Positions 27,001 through 36,176 of a DNA stretch of 60,304 bases are shown here, piece after piece. The translations under genes and the position numbers were made by a program. The DNA comes from Lachnospiraceae bacterium. GTDB lineage: Bacteria > Bacillota > Clostridia > Lachnospirales > Lachnospiraceae. Below the pieces are notes generated by a model, which saw nothing but the letters and a program-made list of their open reading frames with translations, did no database searches and had not been told where the DNA came from. Every line of letters begins with the position of its first letter. Position 1 is the first letter of the stretch. Where the stretch lies: assembly GCA_022767285.1 (NCBI GenBank), contig JALENY010000021.1:1-60304 (forward strand). The letters run 5' to 3'.

Positions 27001-28260
27001 CAGGATACAGTCCACATCCGGATTGAAGAAGGATGCGGCTTTATAGTGTGAAACGGTCTCTACCTCACCCTCGTCCAGCATCAGACCTGCCTTAATCAAA
27101 GCTTCTCCGTATCCGGTCGAGCAGGACCAGGCTATCCGGGCGCTGGAAGGAAGAAGGGTATATATTTCCTGTATGGAACGGATGGTTGTGGCAAGAGGGC
27201 TACCGTTATTGCTGCTGTAAAAGGAATAGAGAAGAGAACCGTCTTCTCCGACCAATGCGGTCTTTGTTGTGGTTGAACCTGCATCGATGCCGAGATAACA
27301 GTTGCCTTCATATGTATCCAGCTCTTTTGTGGCCACGGTGTAGACGCTTTGTCTCTCCTGAAAAGCATCGTAGTCTTCCTGACTGGAAAAGAGCGGTTCC
27401 ATACGTTCCACTTCAAACTCCAGTTTGATGGATGCAGCCAGCCGTCTCTGCATATCCTGTATGGAGACAGTTGTGTCTTCTTTTGCATTCATGGCGGATC
27501 CGATAGCTGCAAAAAGATGAGAATTGTTCGGAACGATCGTGTGCTCCTCATCCAACTTCAGTGTGCGGATAAAGGTGGCACGGAGCTGATCCAGAAAATG
27601 AAGCGGTCCGCCTAAAAAAGCCACATGTCCGCGGATAGGCTTTCCGCAGGCCAGACCACTGATGGTCTGATTGACCACTGCCTGGAAAATGGAGGCCGAC
27701 AGGTCTTCTTTTGTCGCCCCCTCGTTGATCAGGGGTTGGATATCCGTTTTGGCAAATACACCGCAACGTGCGGCAATGTTATACATGGCCTTGTAGTCTT
27801 TTGCATATTCATTCAGGCCGGTGGCATCCGTCTGAAGAAGAGAGGCCATCTGATCAATGAAAGAACCGGTACCTCCTGCGCAGATACCGTTCATGCGCTG
27901 CTCTACGTTTCCGCCTTCGAAGTAGATGATTTTTGCATCCTCACCACCCAACTCGATGGCAACATCGGTTTTGGGTGCCAGTGCTTTCAGCGAAGTAGAT
28001 ACAGCGATGACTTCCTGTACAAAAGGTACATTCAGGTGTTTGGCCAATGTCAGACCGCCGGATCCGGTGATAACAGGTGAAACCTGCAGATCTCCCAGTT
28101 TTTCGCAGGCCTTTCCCAGCAGACCGGCTAACGTTTCCTGTATGTTTGCAAAATGCCGTTCGTAGTCGGAAAACAAAAGATTCTGCTCCGAATCAAGAAT
28201 TGCAATTTTTACAGTGGTGGAACCAATATCGATTCCAAGTGTATATGTTTCGTTTCGCAT
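24025..28260 (-). CDS. giant acyl-CoA dehydratase activase-related protein (BadF/HgdC type, two ATPase domains)
   Basis: A 1411-residue cytoplasmic protein. Two ASKHA ATPase domains of the BcrA/BadF/HgdC activator type come first (residues ~5-255, LGIDIGSTTVKIAILD and GGEDAKIIYFEGG; ~320-575, LGIDAGSTTTKTALVGED and IGGQDMKCIKIKDH). A DUF2229-like region with cysteine motif CKGCTNSC...GNRCERG (near 620) follows, then HgdB/DUF2229-type segments with further conserved cysteines (FYPCIPYERNEFPDAVNHYNCP, NSFGCGVDAVTTDEVQ, GGGCRASNYIGF). HgdC relatives use ATP to fire an electron into 2-hydroxyacyl-CoA dehydratases through a [4Fe-4S] cluster. Fusions like this are common in Clostridia but their substrate is not established. 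AAAGGAAG lies 7 bp before the ATG. It stands alone, convergent to ilvA and divergent from tgt. Confidence 0.9.
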   Translation of the reverse strand: MRNETYTLGIDIGSTTVKIAILDSEQNLLFSDYERHFANIQETLAGLLGKACEKLGDLQVSPVITGSGGLTLAKHLNVPFVQEVIAVSTSLKALAPKTDVAIELGGEDAKIIYFEGGNVEQRMNGICAGGTGSFIDQMASLLQTDATGLNEYAKDYKAMYNIAARCGVFAKTDIQPLINEGATKEDLSASIFQAVVNQTISGLACGKPIRGHVAFLGGPLHFLDQLRATFIRTLKLDEEHTIVPNNSHLFAAIGSAMNAKEDTTVSIQDMQRRLAASIKLEFEVERMEPLFSSQEDYDAFQERQSVYTVATKELDTYEGNCYLGIDAGSTTTKTALVGEDGSLLYSFYSSNNGSPLATTIRSIQEIYTLLPSSARIAWSCSTGYGEALIKAGLMLDEGEVETVSHYKAASFFNPDVDCILDIGGQDMKCIKIKDHTVDNVLLNEACSSGCGSFIQNFAESLNYSVQDFAKAALFAEHPIDLGTRCTVFMNSKVKQAQKEGATVADISAGLAYSVIKNALYKVIKVSDASELGKNIVVQGGTFYNDAVLRSFEKIANCEAIRPDIAGIMGAFGAALIARERYDANRESTMLSIDKINSLQYKTAMTTCKGCTNSCRLTISKFGGGRQFVSGNRCERGIGKEKNKDKIPNLYEYKYKRIFSYEPLSEDKAFRGTVGIPRVLNMFENYPFWFTFFTKLNYRVVLSPTSTRKIYELGIESIPSESECYPAKMAHGHVTWLLKQGIKFIFYPCIPYERNEFPDAVNHYNCPIVTSYAENIKNNVEELRDPSITFKNPFLAFTNEQILTERLCQEFTNIPVKEVREATHAAWVELEAVRDDMKLKGEETLQYLKETGRHGIVLAGRPYHIDPEIHHGIPDLINSYGMAVLTEDSISHLAPIDRPIRVNDQWMYHTRLYAAANYVKTRDDLDLIQLNSFGCGVDAVTTDEVQEILSRSGKIYTCLKIDEVNNLGAARIRIRSLIAAIRERKERNLPRTCVSSAIYKVPFTEEMRKDYTILCPQMSPMHFSILQAAFNSGGYHLEVLPNDNKEAVNVGLKYVNNDACYPSLMVVGQIMQALLSGKYDLNKVAVIMTQTGGGCRASNYIGFIRRALEKADMGHIPVISLNLSGLESNPGFKLTLPLIMRIVYAAVFGDIIMKCVYRMRPYEKTPGSVNAMHHNWEQKCIAFLSGASPSYGQFKRICRDMIHDFDNIPIMDIKKPRVGIVGEILVKFLPAANNHLAELLEKEGAEAVVPDLIDFMCYCFYNLDFKSKNLGFKKSLSRMGKLGNWAINKVRGTASKELAKSKHFTPPADIADLAKMATPIVSVGNMTGEGWFLTGEMLELIHSGAPNIVCTQPFGCLPNHIVGKGVIKEIRHRYPEANIVAIDYDPGASEVNQLNRIKLMLSTAQKNLNKEG

Positions 28261-28403
28261 AAAATCTTCCTTTGTAAAATACGGTTGGGTGGGATCAAGA
28301 GATAGTTTGATCCCTGCTTTATCATTTTAATTGTTACAAAAGTCAAAGGTATTATACGCCATTTAATAGGAAAAGACAAGTGCCAAAAGGACACAGTTTT
28401 CAG

Positions 28404-28432
28404 TTGTAAGGATTGGGGGATTATGGTATAAT
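28404..28432 (+). promoter_or_regulatory. promoter of tgt
   Basis: TTGTAA (28404-28409), 17 bp, TATAAT (28427-28432), about 97 bp before tgt. Nothing else is recognised in the 268-bp gap 28261-28528. Confidence 0.65.
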
Positions 28433-28528
28433 TTTGCAGAAATTGAAACTTTACAGTGCGAAGCATCCCGCCTTAAGGGTATGTATTATGGTGTACCCAA
28501 AGGGCAGTAAAATGATAAAGAGGGATAT

Positions 28529-29665
28529 ATGGGAAAATATACATTATTATTAACAGAAGGCAGAGCTAAAAGAGGTCGTTTTGAGACCGTTCATGGAACG
28601 ATTGAAACTCCTGTGTTTATGAACGTGGGCACAGCTGCAGCCATAAAGGGTGCCGTTTCCACGGATGATCTGCAGGAAATCAAGTGTCAGGTAGAACTGT
28701 CCAACACCTATCATCTGCACGTGCGTCCTGGTGATGAAATTGTAAAAAAAATGGGCGGTCTTCACCGGTTCATGGTATGGGACAAGCCGATTCTGACGGA
28801 TTCCGGCGGATTTCAGGTCTTCTCTCTGGCGGGACTCAGGAAAATAAAAGAGGAGGGAGTTTATTTCAACTCTCACATTGACGGAAGAAAAATTTTTATG
28901 GGACCGGAGGAAAGCATGCAGATCCAGTCTAATCTGGCCTCAACCATTGCGATGGCCTTTGATGAGTGTCCGCCGGCTCTTGCAGAGCGGGAGTATGTTC
29001 AGAATTCTGTGGATCGGACAACTCGGTGGCTTATGCGCTGCAAAAATGAGATGGCCAGACTGAATGGCCTTCCGGATACGATTAACAAAGAACAGATGCT
29101 GTTTGGTATCAATCAGGGGGCAATTTACCCGGATATCCGGATTGAACATGCGAAAAGGATCCGTGAGATGGATCTGGACGGCTATGCGATCGGCGGACTG
29201 GCTGTGGGTGAGACCCATGCGGAAATGTATCACATTCTGGATGAAGTGGTGCCATATTTGCCTCAGGATAAACCAACGTATCTGATGGGTGTCGGTACAC
29301 CTGCCAATATTCTGGAAGGCGTGGAGCGTGGCGTGGATTTCTTTGATTGCGTATATCCCAGCCGGAATGGCCGCCACGGTCATGTTTATACCAATCACGG
29401 CAAATTGAATCTGTTCAATGCAAAATATGAGCTGGATGACCGTCCTATTGAAGAAGGGTGCCAGTGTCCGGCCTGCAGAAGATACAGTAGAGCATATATT
29501 CGCCATCTGTTAAAAGCCAAGGAGATGTTAGGTATGCGCCTTTGTGTCCTTCATAATTTGTACTTCTACAATAATATGATGGAGGAAATCAGACAGGCTC
29601 TGGAAGGTGGCCGTTTTGCGGAGTACAAAAAACAGAAATTGGCCGGTATGGAAGACGGACAGTGA
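28529..29665 (+). CDS. tgt: queuine tRNA-ribosyltransferase
   Basis: A 378-residue tRNA-guanine transglycosylase that exchanges guanine-34 for preQ1 in tRNAs with GUN anticodons. Motifs are LTDSGGFQVFSLAGLRKIKEEGVYFNSH (substrate pocket Asp), GINQGAIYPDIR, GGLAVGE and the catalytic-Asp region GVDFFDCVYPSRNGRHGHVYT. The zinc site is CQCPACRRYSRAYIRHL with a later His. GAGGGATAT precedes the ATG. yajC follows 154 bp later with its own promoter, the tgt-yajC order being common. Confidence 0.97.
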   Translation: MGKYTLLLTEGRAKRGRFETVHGTIETPVFMNVGTAAAIKGAVSTDDLQEIKCQVELSNTYHLHVRPGDEIVKKMGGLHRFMVWDKPILTDSGGFQVFSLAGLRKIKEEGVYFNSHIDGRKIFMGPEESMQIQSNLASTIAMAFDECPPALAEREYVQNSVDRTTRWLMRCKNEMARLNGLPDTINKEQMLFGINQGAIYPDIRIEHAKRIREMDLDGYAIGGLAVGETHAEMYHILDEVVPYLPQDKPTYLMGVGTPANILEGVERGVDFFDCVYPSRNGRHGHVYTNHGKLNLFNAKYELDDRPIEEGCQCPACRRYSRAYIRHLLKAKEMLGMRLCVLHNLYFYNNMMEEIRQALEGGRFAEYKKQKLAGMEDGQ

Positions 29666-29741
29666 TGTGATCTGCAGAAGGAAGGTTATTTTGCACAATT
29701 CGGGGATGCAAAAAGGTTTCTGTATAATTTCAATAAAACCC

Positions 29742-29770
29742 TTGCCGAACTGTGCAGTTTTGTGTATTAT
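29742..29770 (+). promoter_or_regulatory. candidate promoter of yajC
   Basis: TTGCCG (29742-29747), 17 bp, TATTAT (29765-29770), about 50 bp before the yajC start. Confidence 0.5.
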
Positions 29771-29819
29771 TGTAATAGTGCATTTTATTATGTGATTAAT
29801 AGTTTAGGAGGAATATAAA

Positions 29820-30134
29820 ATGAGTATCGTTGCAAGTGAGAGCGCTGGCGCAATTATGTCTGGTGCATCGATGATTTTGTGGATCGTGGTGATGGTTGCA
29901 ATTATGTATTTCCTGATGATACGTCCGCAGAAAAAGGAACAGAAAAGACTTGCTGCTATGTTAAATGATATGGCAGTTGGTGACAGCGTTGTAACTACAA
30001 GCGGTTTTTACGGCGTGGTTCTGGATATTACGGATGAAGATGTTATCGTTGAGTTCGGAAACAATAAAAACTGCAGAATTCCCATGAGAAAAGCAGCAAT
30101 CGCTGAAGTGGAAAAAGCAGGAAGCGCTGAATAA
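29820..30134 (+). CDS. yajC: preprotein translocase subunit YajC
   Basis: A 104-residue single-pass membrane protein associated with SecDF. The membrane helix is about residues 15-34 (MILWIVVMVAIMYFLMIRPQKKEQ), followed by the cytoplasmic KOW-like domain MAVGDSVVTTSGFYGVVLDITDEDVIVEFG. AGGAGGAATAT precedes the ATG. A terminator follows. Confidence 0.95.
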   Translation: MSIVASESAGAIMSGASMILWIVVMVAIMYFLMIRPQKKEQKRLAAMLNDMAVGDSVVTTSGFYGVVLDITDEDVIVEFGNNKNCRIPMRKAAIAEVEKAGSAE

Positions 30135-30145
30135 GTATTGATCGG

Positions 30146-30171
30146 AGGTGTGCGAGAGCACACCTTCTTTT
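30146..30171 (+). terminator. terminator after yajC
   Basis: AGGTGTGC / GCACACCT (30146-30153 with 30158-30165), GAGA loop, then TCTTTTG. Confidence 0.85.
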
Positions 30172-30247
30172 GTTATGAAAGGATGCAAAATAGATATAAA
30201 TCGGTTATAGCAAATCAGGAAGAAAAAATGTATGGAGTTGGCAGCGG

Positions 30248-30269
30248 AGAATCCTGCTCGCAGGATTCT
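30248..30269. repeat. perfect 22-bp palindromic element
   Basis: AGAATCCTGC / GCAGGATTCT with TC between. It resembles the short palindromic repeats dispersed in Lachnospiraceae intergenic regions (recollection, untested). It lies upstream of the leuB promoter. Confidence 0.6.
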
Positions 30270-30291
30270 TGCAATGAGCGATTCTTTGTGC

Positions 30292-30320
30292 TTGAAAAAT
30301 GCAGTTATTTGGGTTATGAT
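30292..30320 (+). promoter_or_regulatory. promoter of leuB-ilvD-ilvB-serA
   Basis: TTGAAA (30292-30297), 17 bp, TATGAT (30315-30320). The leuB start is 34 bp downstream. No T-box-like sequence was seen between them. Confidence 0.65.
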
Positions 30321-30353
30321 AGTAGGTAATTATTGTGACGAGGAGATTTTATT

Positions 30354-31448
30354 ATGAATTACAGTATCGCTTTGATCCGGGGCGATGGAATCGGTCCGGA
30401 AATTGTGGCAGAAGCCCAAAAGGTGCTGGAAAAAGTTTGCAGCACCTTCGGTCATAAGTTTGAGTACAAAGAAGTACTTTTAGGTGGCGCATCCATTGAT
30501 GTGCACGGCGTTCCCCTAACTGATGAGGCGATCGCTGATGCAAAATCAAGTGATGCGATTCTTATGGGTTCCATCGGCGGAGATGCCAAAACCTCTCCCT
30601 GGTATAAGCTGGAACCGTCTAAACGCCCGGAAGCAGGTCTTCTGGCTATTCGTAAGGCGCTGAATCTATTTGCCAATCTGCGCCCCGCTTACCTTTATCA
30701 TGAATTGAAAGATGCCTGCCCGCTTCGGGAAGATATCATCGGGGATGGGTTTGACCTGATGATCATGCGTGAACTGACCGGAGGATTATATTTCGGTGAA
30801 CGTAAGACCATCGAAGAAAACGGAGTATTAAAAGCAATTGATACACTGACCTATGATGAAAATGAGATCAGACGTATCGCAAAACGTGGATTTGACATCG
30901 CCATGAAACGCCGCAAAAAAGTGACCAGTGTGGATAAGGCAAATGTTCTGGACTCTTCCAGACTCTGGAGAAAAGTGGTGGAAGAAGTGGCAAAAGACTA
31001 TCCGGAGGTTACTCTGGAACATATGCTGGTGGACAACTGCGCGATGCAGCTTGTGCGCAACCCGGGACAGTTTGATGTGATTCTGACTGAGAATATGTTT
31101 GGCGATATTTTATCGGATGAGGCCAGCATGGTTACCGGCTCCATCGGCATGCTGTCATCTGCCAGCTTAAATGAGACCAAGTTGGGACTTTATGAACCCA
31201 GCCATGGTTCTGCACCGGATATTGCAGGAAAAAATATTGCAAACCCCATTGCCACTATTTTGTCTGCAGCCATGATGCTTCGCTACTCTCTGGATCTGGA
31301 TGAGGAAGCGGATGCGGTGGAAACTGCGGTACAGCAGGTGCTGACCGACGGGTTTAGAACGGTCGATATCATGTCGGAAGGATGTATTCAGGTGGGCACA
31401 AAAGAAATGGGCGATCTGATCGCAGAGCGAATCGCGAAAAAGTGCTGA
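30354..31448 (+). CDS. leuB: 3-isopropylmalate dehydrogenase
   Basis: A 364-residue NAD-dependent decarboxylating dehydrogenase of leucine synthesis. Motifs are GDGIGPEIV at the N-terminus, [34 protein letters not shown], the metal-binding [32 protein letters not shown], and the nucleotide region [29 protein letters not shown] precedes the ATG. leuA/leuC/leuD are not in the window. ilvD follows, so the operon joins leucine and valine/isoleucine steps. Confidence 0.96.
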   Translation: MNYSIALIRGDGIGPEIVAEAQKVLEKVCSTFGHKFEYKEVLLGGASIDVHGVPLTDEAIADAKSSDAILMGSIGGDAKTSPWYKLEPSKRPEAGLLAIRKALNLFANLRPAYLYHELKDACPLREDIIGDGFDLMIMRELTGGLYFGERKTIEENGVLKAIDTLTYDENEIRRIAKRGFDIAMKRRKKVTSVDKANVLDSSRLWRKVVEEVAKDYPEVTLEHMLVDNCAMQLVRNPGQFDVILTENMFGDILSDEASMVTGSIGMLSSASLNETKLGLYEPSHGSAPDIAGKNIANPIATILSAAMMLRYSLDLDEEADAVETAVQQVLTDGFRTVDIMSEGCIQVGTKEMGDLIAERIAKKC

Positions 31449-31542
31449 TTCCCGGATATGTCGGAAATAAACCGGCAGATCAATGGCGAACGGACAGTGA
31501 TGAGATTATGAAAGAACTTTACATAAACGGAGGTTTTATCAA

Positions 31543-33210
31543 ATGAGAAGTGATGCGGTAAAAAAAGGTGTCCAGCAGGCACCGCACAGATCTTTGTTTA
31601 ACGCATTGGGTCTGACAAAAGAAGAGATGGACAAACCCCTGGTTGGGATTGTCAGCTCCTATAATGAAATCGTTCCGGGGCATATGAACCTGGATAAAAT
31701 TGTTGAAGCCGTCAAAATGGGCGTAGCTCTTGCCGGCGGTGTACCGAGAGTGTTCCCGGCTATTGCAGTCTGCGATGGCATTGCTATGGGTCACATCGGC
31801 ATGAAATATTCTCTGGTAACCAGAGATCTGATTGCAGATTCCACAGAAGCTATGGCTATGGCTCATCAGTTTGATGCACTTGTCATGGTGCCCAACTGTG
31901 ACAAAAACGTTCCCGGCCTTTTGATGGCAGCTGCAAGAATTAATGTACCGACGGTCTTTGTGAGCGGAGGACCCATGCTTGCAGGTCATGTAAACGGACA
32001 TAAAACCAGTCTATCCAGCATGTTTGAGGCAGTTGGACAGCATGCGGCAGGAACACTTTCCGACGAAGGCCTGGATGAATTTGAATGCAAAGTATGCCCT
32101 ACCTGCGGTTCCTGTTCCGGTATGTATACGGCAAACTCCATGAACTGCCTGACCGAGGTACTTGGAATGGGACTTCGCGGAAACGGAACGATTCCAGCCG
32201 TATATTCCGACCGCATCAAACTGGCAAAACATGCCGGTATGAAAGTTATGGAACTTCTTGAGAAGAACATTCGTCCCAGAGATATTATGACCGAAGATGC
32301 CATCATCAATGCCCTTACAGTTGATATGGCACTTGGATGTTCTACAAACAGTATGCTGCATCTTCCGGCAATCGCCCACGAGATCGGTATGGATTTCAAG
32401 ATCCCTTATGCAAATGAAATCAGCGCAAAAACTCCGAACCTGTGCCATCTGGCACCGGCAGGCCCCACCTACATGGAAGACCTGAATGCGGCAGGCGGTG
32501 TCTATGCAGTTATGAATGAGCTGAATAAAAAAGGTCTCATTCGCACAAACTGCATGACCGTAACCGGTAAAACTGTCGGCGAGAACATTAAGGATGCAGT
32601 GAATCTGGATCCTACGGTTATTCGTCCGATTGACAATCCGTACAGTGAGACCGGCGGACTTGCAGTGCTTCAGGGAAATCTGGCGCCGGACGGCAGTGTG
32701 GTAAAACGCTCTGCAGTCGTTCCAGAGATGCTGGTGCACGAAGGACCGGCACGTGTTTTTGAGTGCGAAGAGGATGCCAGTGAGGCAATTCTTGGCGGAA
32801 AAATTAATCCGGGTGATGTGGTTGTTATTCGATATGAGGGTCCAAAAGGCGGCCCGGGTATGCGGGAAATGCTGAATCCTACCTCTCAGATCGCAGGTAT
32901 GGGACTTGGTTCATCCGTTGCTCTGATCACAGACGGCCGTTTCAGCGGCGCTTCCAGGGGTGCTTCCATCGGACATGTCTCACCGGAAGCAGCAGTGGGC
33001 GGTCCCATTGCGCTGGTAGAAGAGGGCGATATCATTCAAATCGATATTCCGAATAATACATTAAATATAAAAGTCAGTGAGGAAGAACTTGCAGCGAGAA
33101 AAGCAAAATGGCAGCCGAGAGAGCCGAAAGTAAAGACCGGTTATCTGGCACGCTATGCTTCTATGGTTACATCCGGCGATCGCGGTGCAGTTCTGGAAAT
33201 ACCAAGATAG
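31543..33210 (+). CDS. ilvD: dihydroxy-acid dehydratase
   Basis: A 555-residue Fe-S dehydratase making 2-oxoisovalerate and 2-oxo-3-methylvalerate. Signatures are [21 protein letters not shown] (first cluster/metal motif), [39 protein letters not shown] and [23 protein letters not shown] precedes the ATG, 95 bp after leuB. ilvB begins 20 bp after the stop. Confidence 0.97.
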   Translation: MRSDAVKKGVQQAPHRSLFNALGLTKEEMDKPLVGIVSSYNEIVPGHMNLDKIVEAVKMGVALAGGVPRVFPAIAVCDGIAMGHIGMKYSLVTRDLIADSTEAMAMAHQFDALVMVPNCDKNVPGLLMAAARINVPTVFVSGGPMLAGHVNGHKTSLSSMFEAVGQHAAGTLSDEGLDEFECKVCPTCGSCSGMYTANSMNCLTEVLGMGLRGNGTIPAVYSDRIKLAKHAGMKVMELLEKNIRPRDIMTEDAIINALTVDMALGCSTNSMLHLPAIAHEIGMDFKIPYANEISAKTPNLCHLAPAGPTYMEDLNAAGGVYAVMNELNKKGLIRTNCMTVTGKTVGENIKDAVNLDPTVIRPIDNPYSETGGLAVLQGNLAPDGSVVKRSAVVPEMLVHEGPARVFECEEDASEAILGGKINPGDVVVIRYEGPKGGPGMREMLNPTSQIAGMGLGSSVALITDGRFSGASRGASIGHVSPEAAVGGPIALVEEGDIIQIDIPNNTLNIKVSEEELAARKAKWQPREPKVKTGYLARYASMVTSGDRGAVLEIPR

Positions 33211-33229
33211 TTGAGGAGGTAACAAAAAG

Positions 33230-34912
33230 ATGCAGTTAACTGGATCTGAAATAGTAATTGAATGTTTAAAAGAGCAGGGCGTAGATACGGTTTTCGGATA
33301 TCCGGGGGGGACGATTTTAAATGTTTACGATGCGCTTTTCCAGCATCAGGACGAAATTCGTCATATTCTTACATCGCATGAACAGGGAGCTGCTCATGCG
33401 GCAGACGGATATGCGAGAGCAACGGGAAAGGTAGGCGTATGTATGGCTACTTCCGGACCGGGTGCGACGAACCTGGTTACGGGTATCGCTACCGCTTATA
33501 TGGACTCTGTTCCGATCGTTGCCATTACGGCAAACGTAGGCGTTCCGCTTCTTGGAAGGGACAGCTTTCAGGAGATTGACATTGCAGGTGTTGTAATGCC
33601 GATCACAAAACACAGCTTTATCGTAAAAGATATCACAAAACTTGCCGACACCCTTCGCCGTGCGTTTGTCATTGCACAGTCCGGAAGACCGGGTCCTGTG
33701 CTTGTAGATATCACGAAGGATGTGACTGCGGCAAAAACGGAATATGAAGTAAAAACCCCGGCTCCGATCGTAAAAGATAATTCCACAATTCTGGAGGAAG
33801 ATGTTGACAGAGCTGTTGACATGATCAATAAAGCTGAAAAACCGGTGGTTTTCATTGGCGGCGGTGCGGTTATCGCCAATGCCAGCGATGAGGTTTTTGA
33901 ATTTGTACATAAAATAAATGCGCCGGTTACGGACAGCCTTATGGGAAAGGGAGCTTTCCCCGGCGAAGATGAACTGTACATGGGTATGCTGGGCATGCAC
34001 GGTACCAAGACATCGAACTTGAGTGTAACCCAGTGTGACCTTCTGATTACCATCGGTGCGCGTTTCAGTGACCGTGTTACTGGTAATGCCAAAAAATTTG
34101 CCAAAAATGCGAAAATCCTTCAGATTGATATCGATCCGGCAGAAATTAACAAGAATGTCATTGTGGATGCCAGCATTATCGGAGATGTAAAAGAAGTGCT
34201 GAAGGTCCTGAATCAGAAGCTTATGCCGCTGGAACATAAGGAATGGCTTGCTGAAGTTCGGGGGAAATTGACAAAATATCCGCTGAAGCATCCGACGGAT
34301 CGCCTGACCGGACCACAGGCAATTGAAGAATTGTACCGCATTACAGATGGGGATGCCATTGTGGTTACGGATGTAGGCCAGCATCAGATGTGGGCGGCTC
34401 AGTATTATAAATACAAACAGCCCAGAACCCTGCTGACTTCCGGTGGACTTGGAACTATGGGGTATGGTCTTGGTGCAGCTATTGGTGCAAAAGTTGCACG
34501 GCCGGATAAAACAGTTGTAAATGTGGCAGGTGACGGATGTTTCCGCATGAATATGAACGAGCTGGCAACGGCTGTTCGAAGCAATGTTCCTGTGATTGAG
34601 CTTGTCCTGAATAACCACGTATTGGGTATGGTTCGTCAGTGGCAGACCCTGTTTTACGGACAGCGTTATTCCAACACGGTTCTGGACGATCCGGTGGACT
34701 TTGTAAAGCTGGCAGAGGCCATGGGAGCAGTGGGAATCCGTGTAACCAAAAAAGAAGAAATCGGTCCGGCTTTGGAAAAAGCTGTTAAATTAAAGAAACC
34801 GGTTGTTATTGACTGCTGGATTGAGTCTGATGACAAAGTATTCCCGATGGTGCCCGCCGGGGCTGCGCTGGAAGAGACTTTTGATCAGGATGATCTGGAA
34901 AAACGCAGTTAG
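33230..34912 (+). CDS. ilvB: acetolactate synthase, large (catalytic) subunit
   Basis: A 560-residue thiamine-diphosphate enzyme joining two pyruvates, or pyruvate with 2-oxobutanoate. The N-terminal FGYPGGTILNVYDAL and SHEQGAAHAADGYARATGKVGV carry the catalytic Glu. The C-terminal ThDP motif is GDGCFRMNMNELATAVRSNVPVIELVLNN. GTTGAGGAGG precedes the ATG. No regulatory subunit (ilvN/ilvH) follows; serA is next instead, so the small subunit must be elsewhere or absent. Confidence 0.96.
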   Translation: MQLTGSEIVIECLKEQGVDTVFGYPGGTILNVYDALFQHQDEIRHILTSHEQGAAHAADGYARATGKVGVCMATSGPGATNLVTGIATAYMDSVPIVAITANVGVPLLGRDSFQEIDIAGVVMPITKHSFIVKDITKLADTLRRAFVIAQSGRPGPVLVDITKDVTAAKTEYEVKTPAPIVKDNSTILEEDVDRAVDMINKAEKPVVFIGGGAVIANASDEVFEFVHKINAPVTDSLMGKGAFPGEDELYMGMLGMHGTKTSNLSVTQCDLLITIGARFSDRVTGNAKKFAKNAKILQIDIDPAEINKNVIVDASIIGDVKEVLKVLNQKLMPLEHKEWLAEVRGKLTKYPLKHPTDRLTGPQAIEELYRITDGDAIVVTDVGQHQMWAAQYYKYKQPRTLLTSGGLGTMGYGLGAAIGAKVARPDKTVVNVAGDGCFRMNMNELATAVRSNVPVIELVLNNHVLGMVRQWQTLFYGQRYSNTVLDDPVDFVKLAEAMGAVGIRVTKKEEIGPALEKAVKLKKPVVIDCWIESDDKVFPMVPAGAALEETFDQDDLEKRS

Positions 34913-34940
34913 TAAAGTGAGAAAAGAGGAGGATGAAAAA

Positions 34941-36104
34941 ATGTTTACGTATCATTGTTTGAATCCGATTTCACCGTTGGGATTGGAACGGTTTGACGGA
35001 TGTTACAAAATGACAGATGAAGCAAATGCCGCGGATGCCATCCTGGTGCGCAGTGCCAACATGCATGAAATGGAAATATCCGATCAGGTTAAGGCTGTTG
35101 CGAGAGCAGGAGCCGGTGTGAATAACATTCCGCTGGGTGATTTCGCTGAAAAAGGTATTGTGGTATTTAATACTCCGGGTGCCAACGCAAACGGTGTTAA
35201 AGAGATGGTTATCGCAGGTATGCTTCTGGCATCCAGAGATATTGTTGGTGGTATCGAGTGGGTAGAAAGTCAGAAAAATGAGAGCAACATCGGAAAAATG
35301 GCTGAAAAACAGAAAAAACAGTTTGCCGGCTGCGAGATTTCCGGAAAAAAACTTGGTATCATCGGTCTTGGTGCCATCGGTGTCCTGGTTGCAAATGCCG
35401 CAACACATCTTGGTATGGACGTTTATGGATATGATCCGTACATTTCGGTGGACGCTGCGTGGAATCTGTCAAGAACCATTAAGCATATTCAGGATATTAA
35501 TGAGATTTACCGGGAGTGTGATTATATTACCATTCATGTTCCGCTTATGGAGAGCACGAAAAATATGATCGACGGCGGCGCAATCGCAATGATGAAAGAC
35601 GGTGTTGTGCTTCTGAACTTTGCCCGTGATCTTCTGGTTGATGAAAAAGCTCTTGTAAAGGCTCTGGAAGAAGGAAAAGTAAAAAAATATGTTACCGATT
35701 TTGCGAATCCGACTGTTGCAGGAGCAGTCAATACGCTGGTTACCCCGCATCTGGGAGCTTCCACAGAGGAGTCGGAAGACAACTGTGCAATCATGGCAGT
35801 GAAAGAACTGCGTGACTACCTGGAAAACGGAAATATAAAGAACTCAGTGAACTATCCGAACTGTGAGATGGGAACCTGTGTGGCTGCGGGCCGTCTGGCA
35901 ATCAACCACAAGAATGTACCGAACATGATCAGCCAGTTTACAAAAATTCTTGGTGATACCGGTGTAAACATCAGTGATTTGTCCAATAAGAGTAAAGGCG
36001 ATTACGCATATACTCTGATCGATGTTGAGACACCGCTGACCGAGGAAATGGTAGAAAGTCTCAAAGATATTGAAGGTGTTCTGAAAGTAAGAATCGTAAA
36101 ATAG
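34941..36104 (+). CDS. serA: D-3-phosphoglycerate dehydrogenase
   Basis: A 387-residue NAD-dependent 2-hydroxyacid dehydrogenase starting serine synthesis. It shows RAGAGVNNIPLGDFAEKGIVVFNTPGANANGVKEM, the nucleotide fold LGIIGLGAIGVLVANAA...YGYDPY, catalytic Arg in NFARDLLVDEKAL, catalytic His in VTPHLGASTEES, and a C-terminal ACT domain (last ~70 residues, MISQFTKILGDTGVNISDLSNK) for likely serine feedback. It is the short single-ACT type. GAGGAGG lies 8 bp before the ATG at 34941, 28 bp after ilvB. Confidence 0.95.
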   Translation: MFTYHCLNPISPLGLERFDGCYKMTDEANAADAILVRSANMHEMEISDQVKAVARAGAGVNNIPLGDFAEKGIVVFNTPGANANGVKEMVIAGMLLASRDIVGGIEWVESQKNESNIGKMAEKQKKQFAGCEISGKKLGIIGLGAIGVLVANAATHLGMDVYGYDPYISVDAAWNLSRTIKHIQDINEIYRECDYITIHVPLMESTKNMIDGGAIAMMKDGVVLLNFARDLLVDEKALVKALEEGKVKKYVTDFANPTVAGAVNTLVTPHLGASTEESEDNCAIMAVKELRDYLENGNIKNSVNYPNCEMGTCVAAGRLAINHKNVPNMISQFTKILGDTGVNISDLSNKSKGDYAYTLIDVETPLTEEMVESLKDIEGVLKVRIVK

Positions 36105-36136
36105 GACAGACCGTTTGTCCTGAAATAAGAAAGTGC

Positions 36137-36176
36137 AAAGGCAGTGCGAATAACCGGCGTGCTGCCTTTTTTTATT
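36137..36176 (+). terminator. terminator after serA
   Basis: AAAGGCAG / CTGCCTTT with a short inner pairing, followed by a run of Ts (stem 36137-36144 with about 36162-36169). Confidence 0.85.

Noticed and set aside
30138-30329. Leader peptide gene ahead of leuB
   Set aside because: A 33-63 codon frame exists, but it is not rich in Leu/Val/Ile, covers the palindrome, and contains the leuB promoter near its end.
30172-30353. T-box riboswitch before the branched-chain operon
   Set aside because: No T-box core or specifier-like stem could be recognised, and the mapped promoter leaves too little leader.
33317-34618. 433-residue antisense open frame in ilvB
   Set aside because: Composition is that of a codon shadow, with no domain or ribosome site, and full overlap with a clear ilvB.
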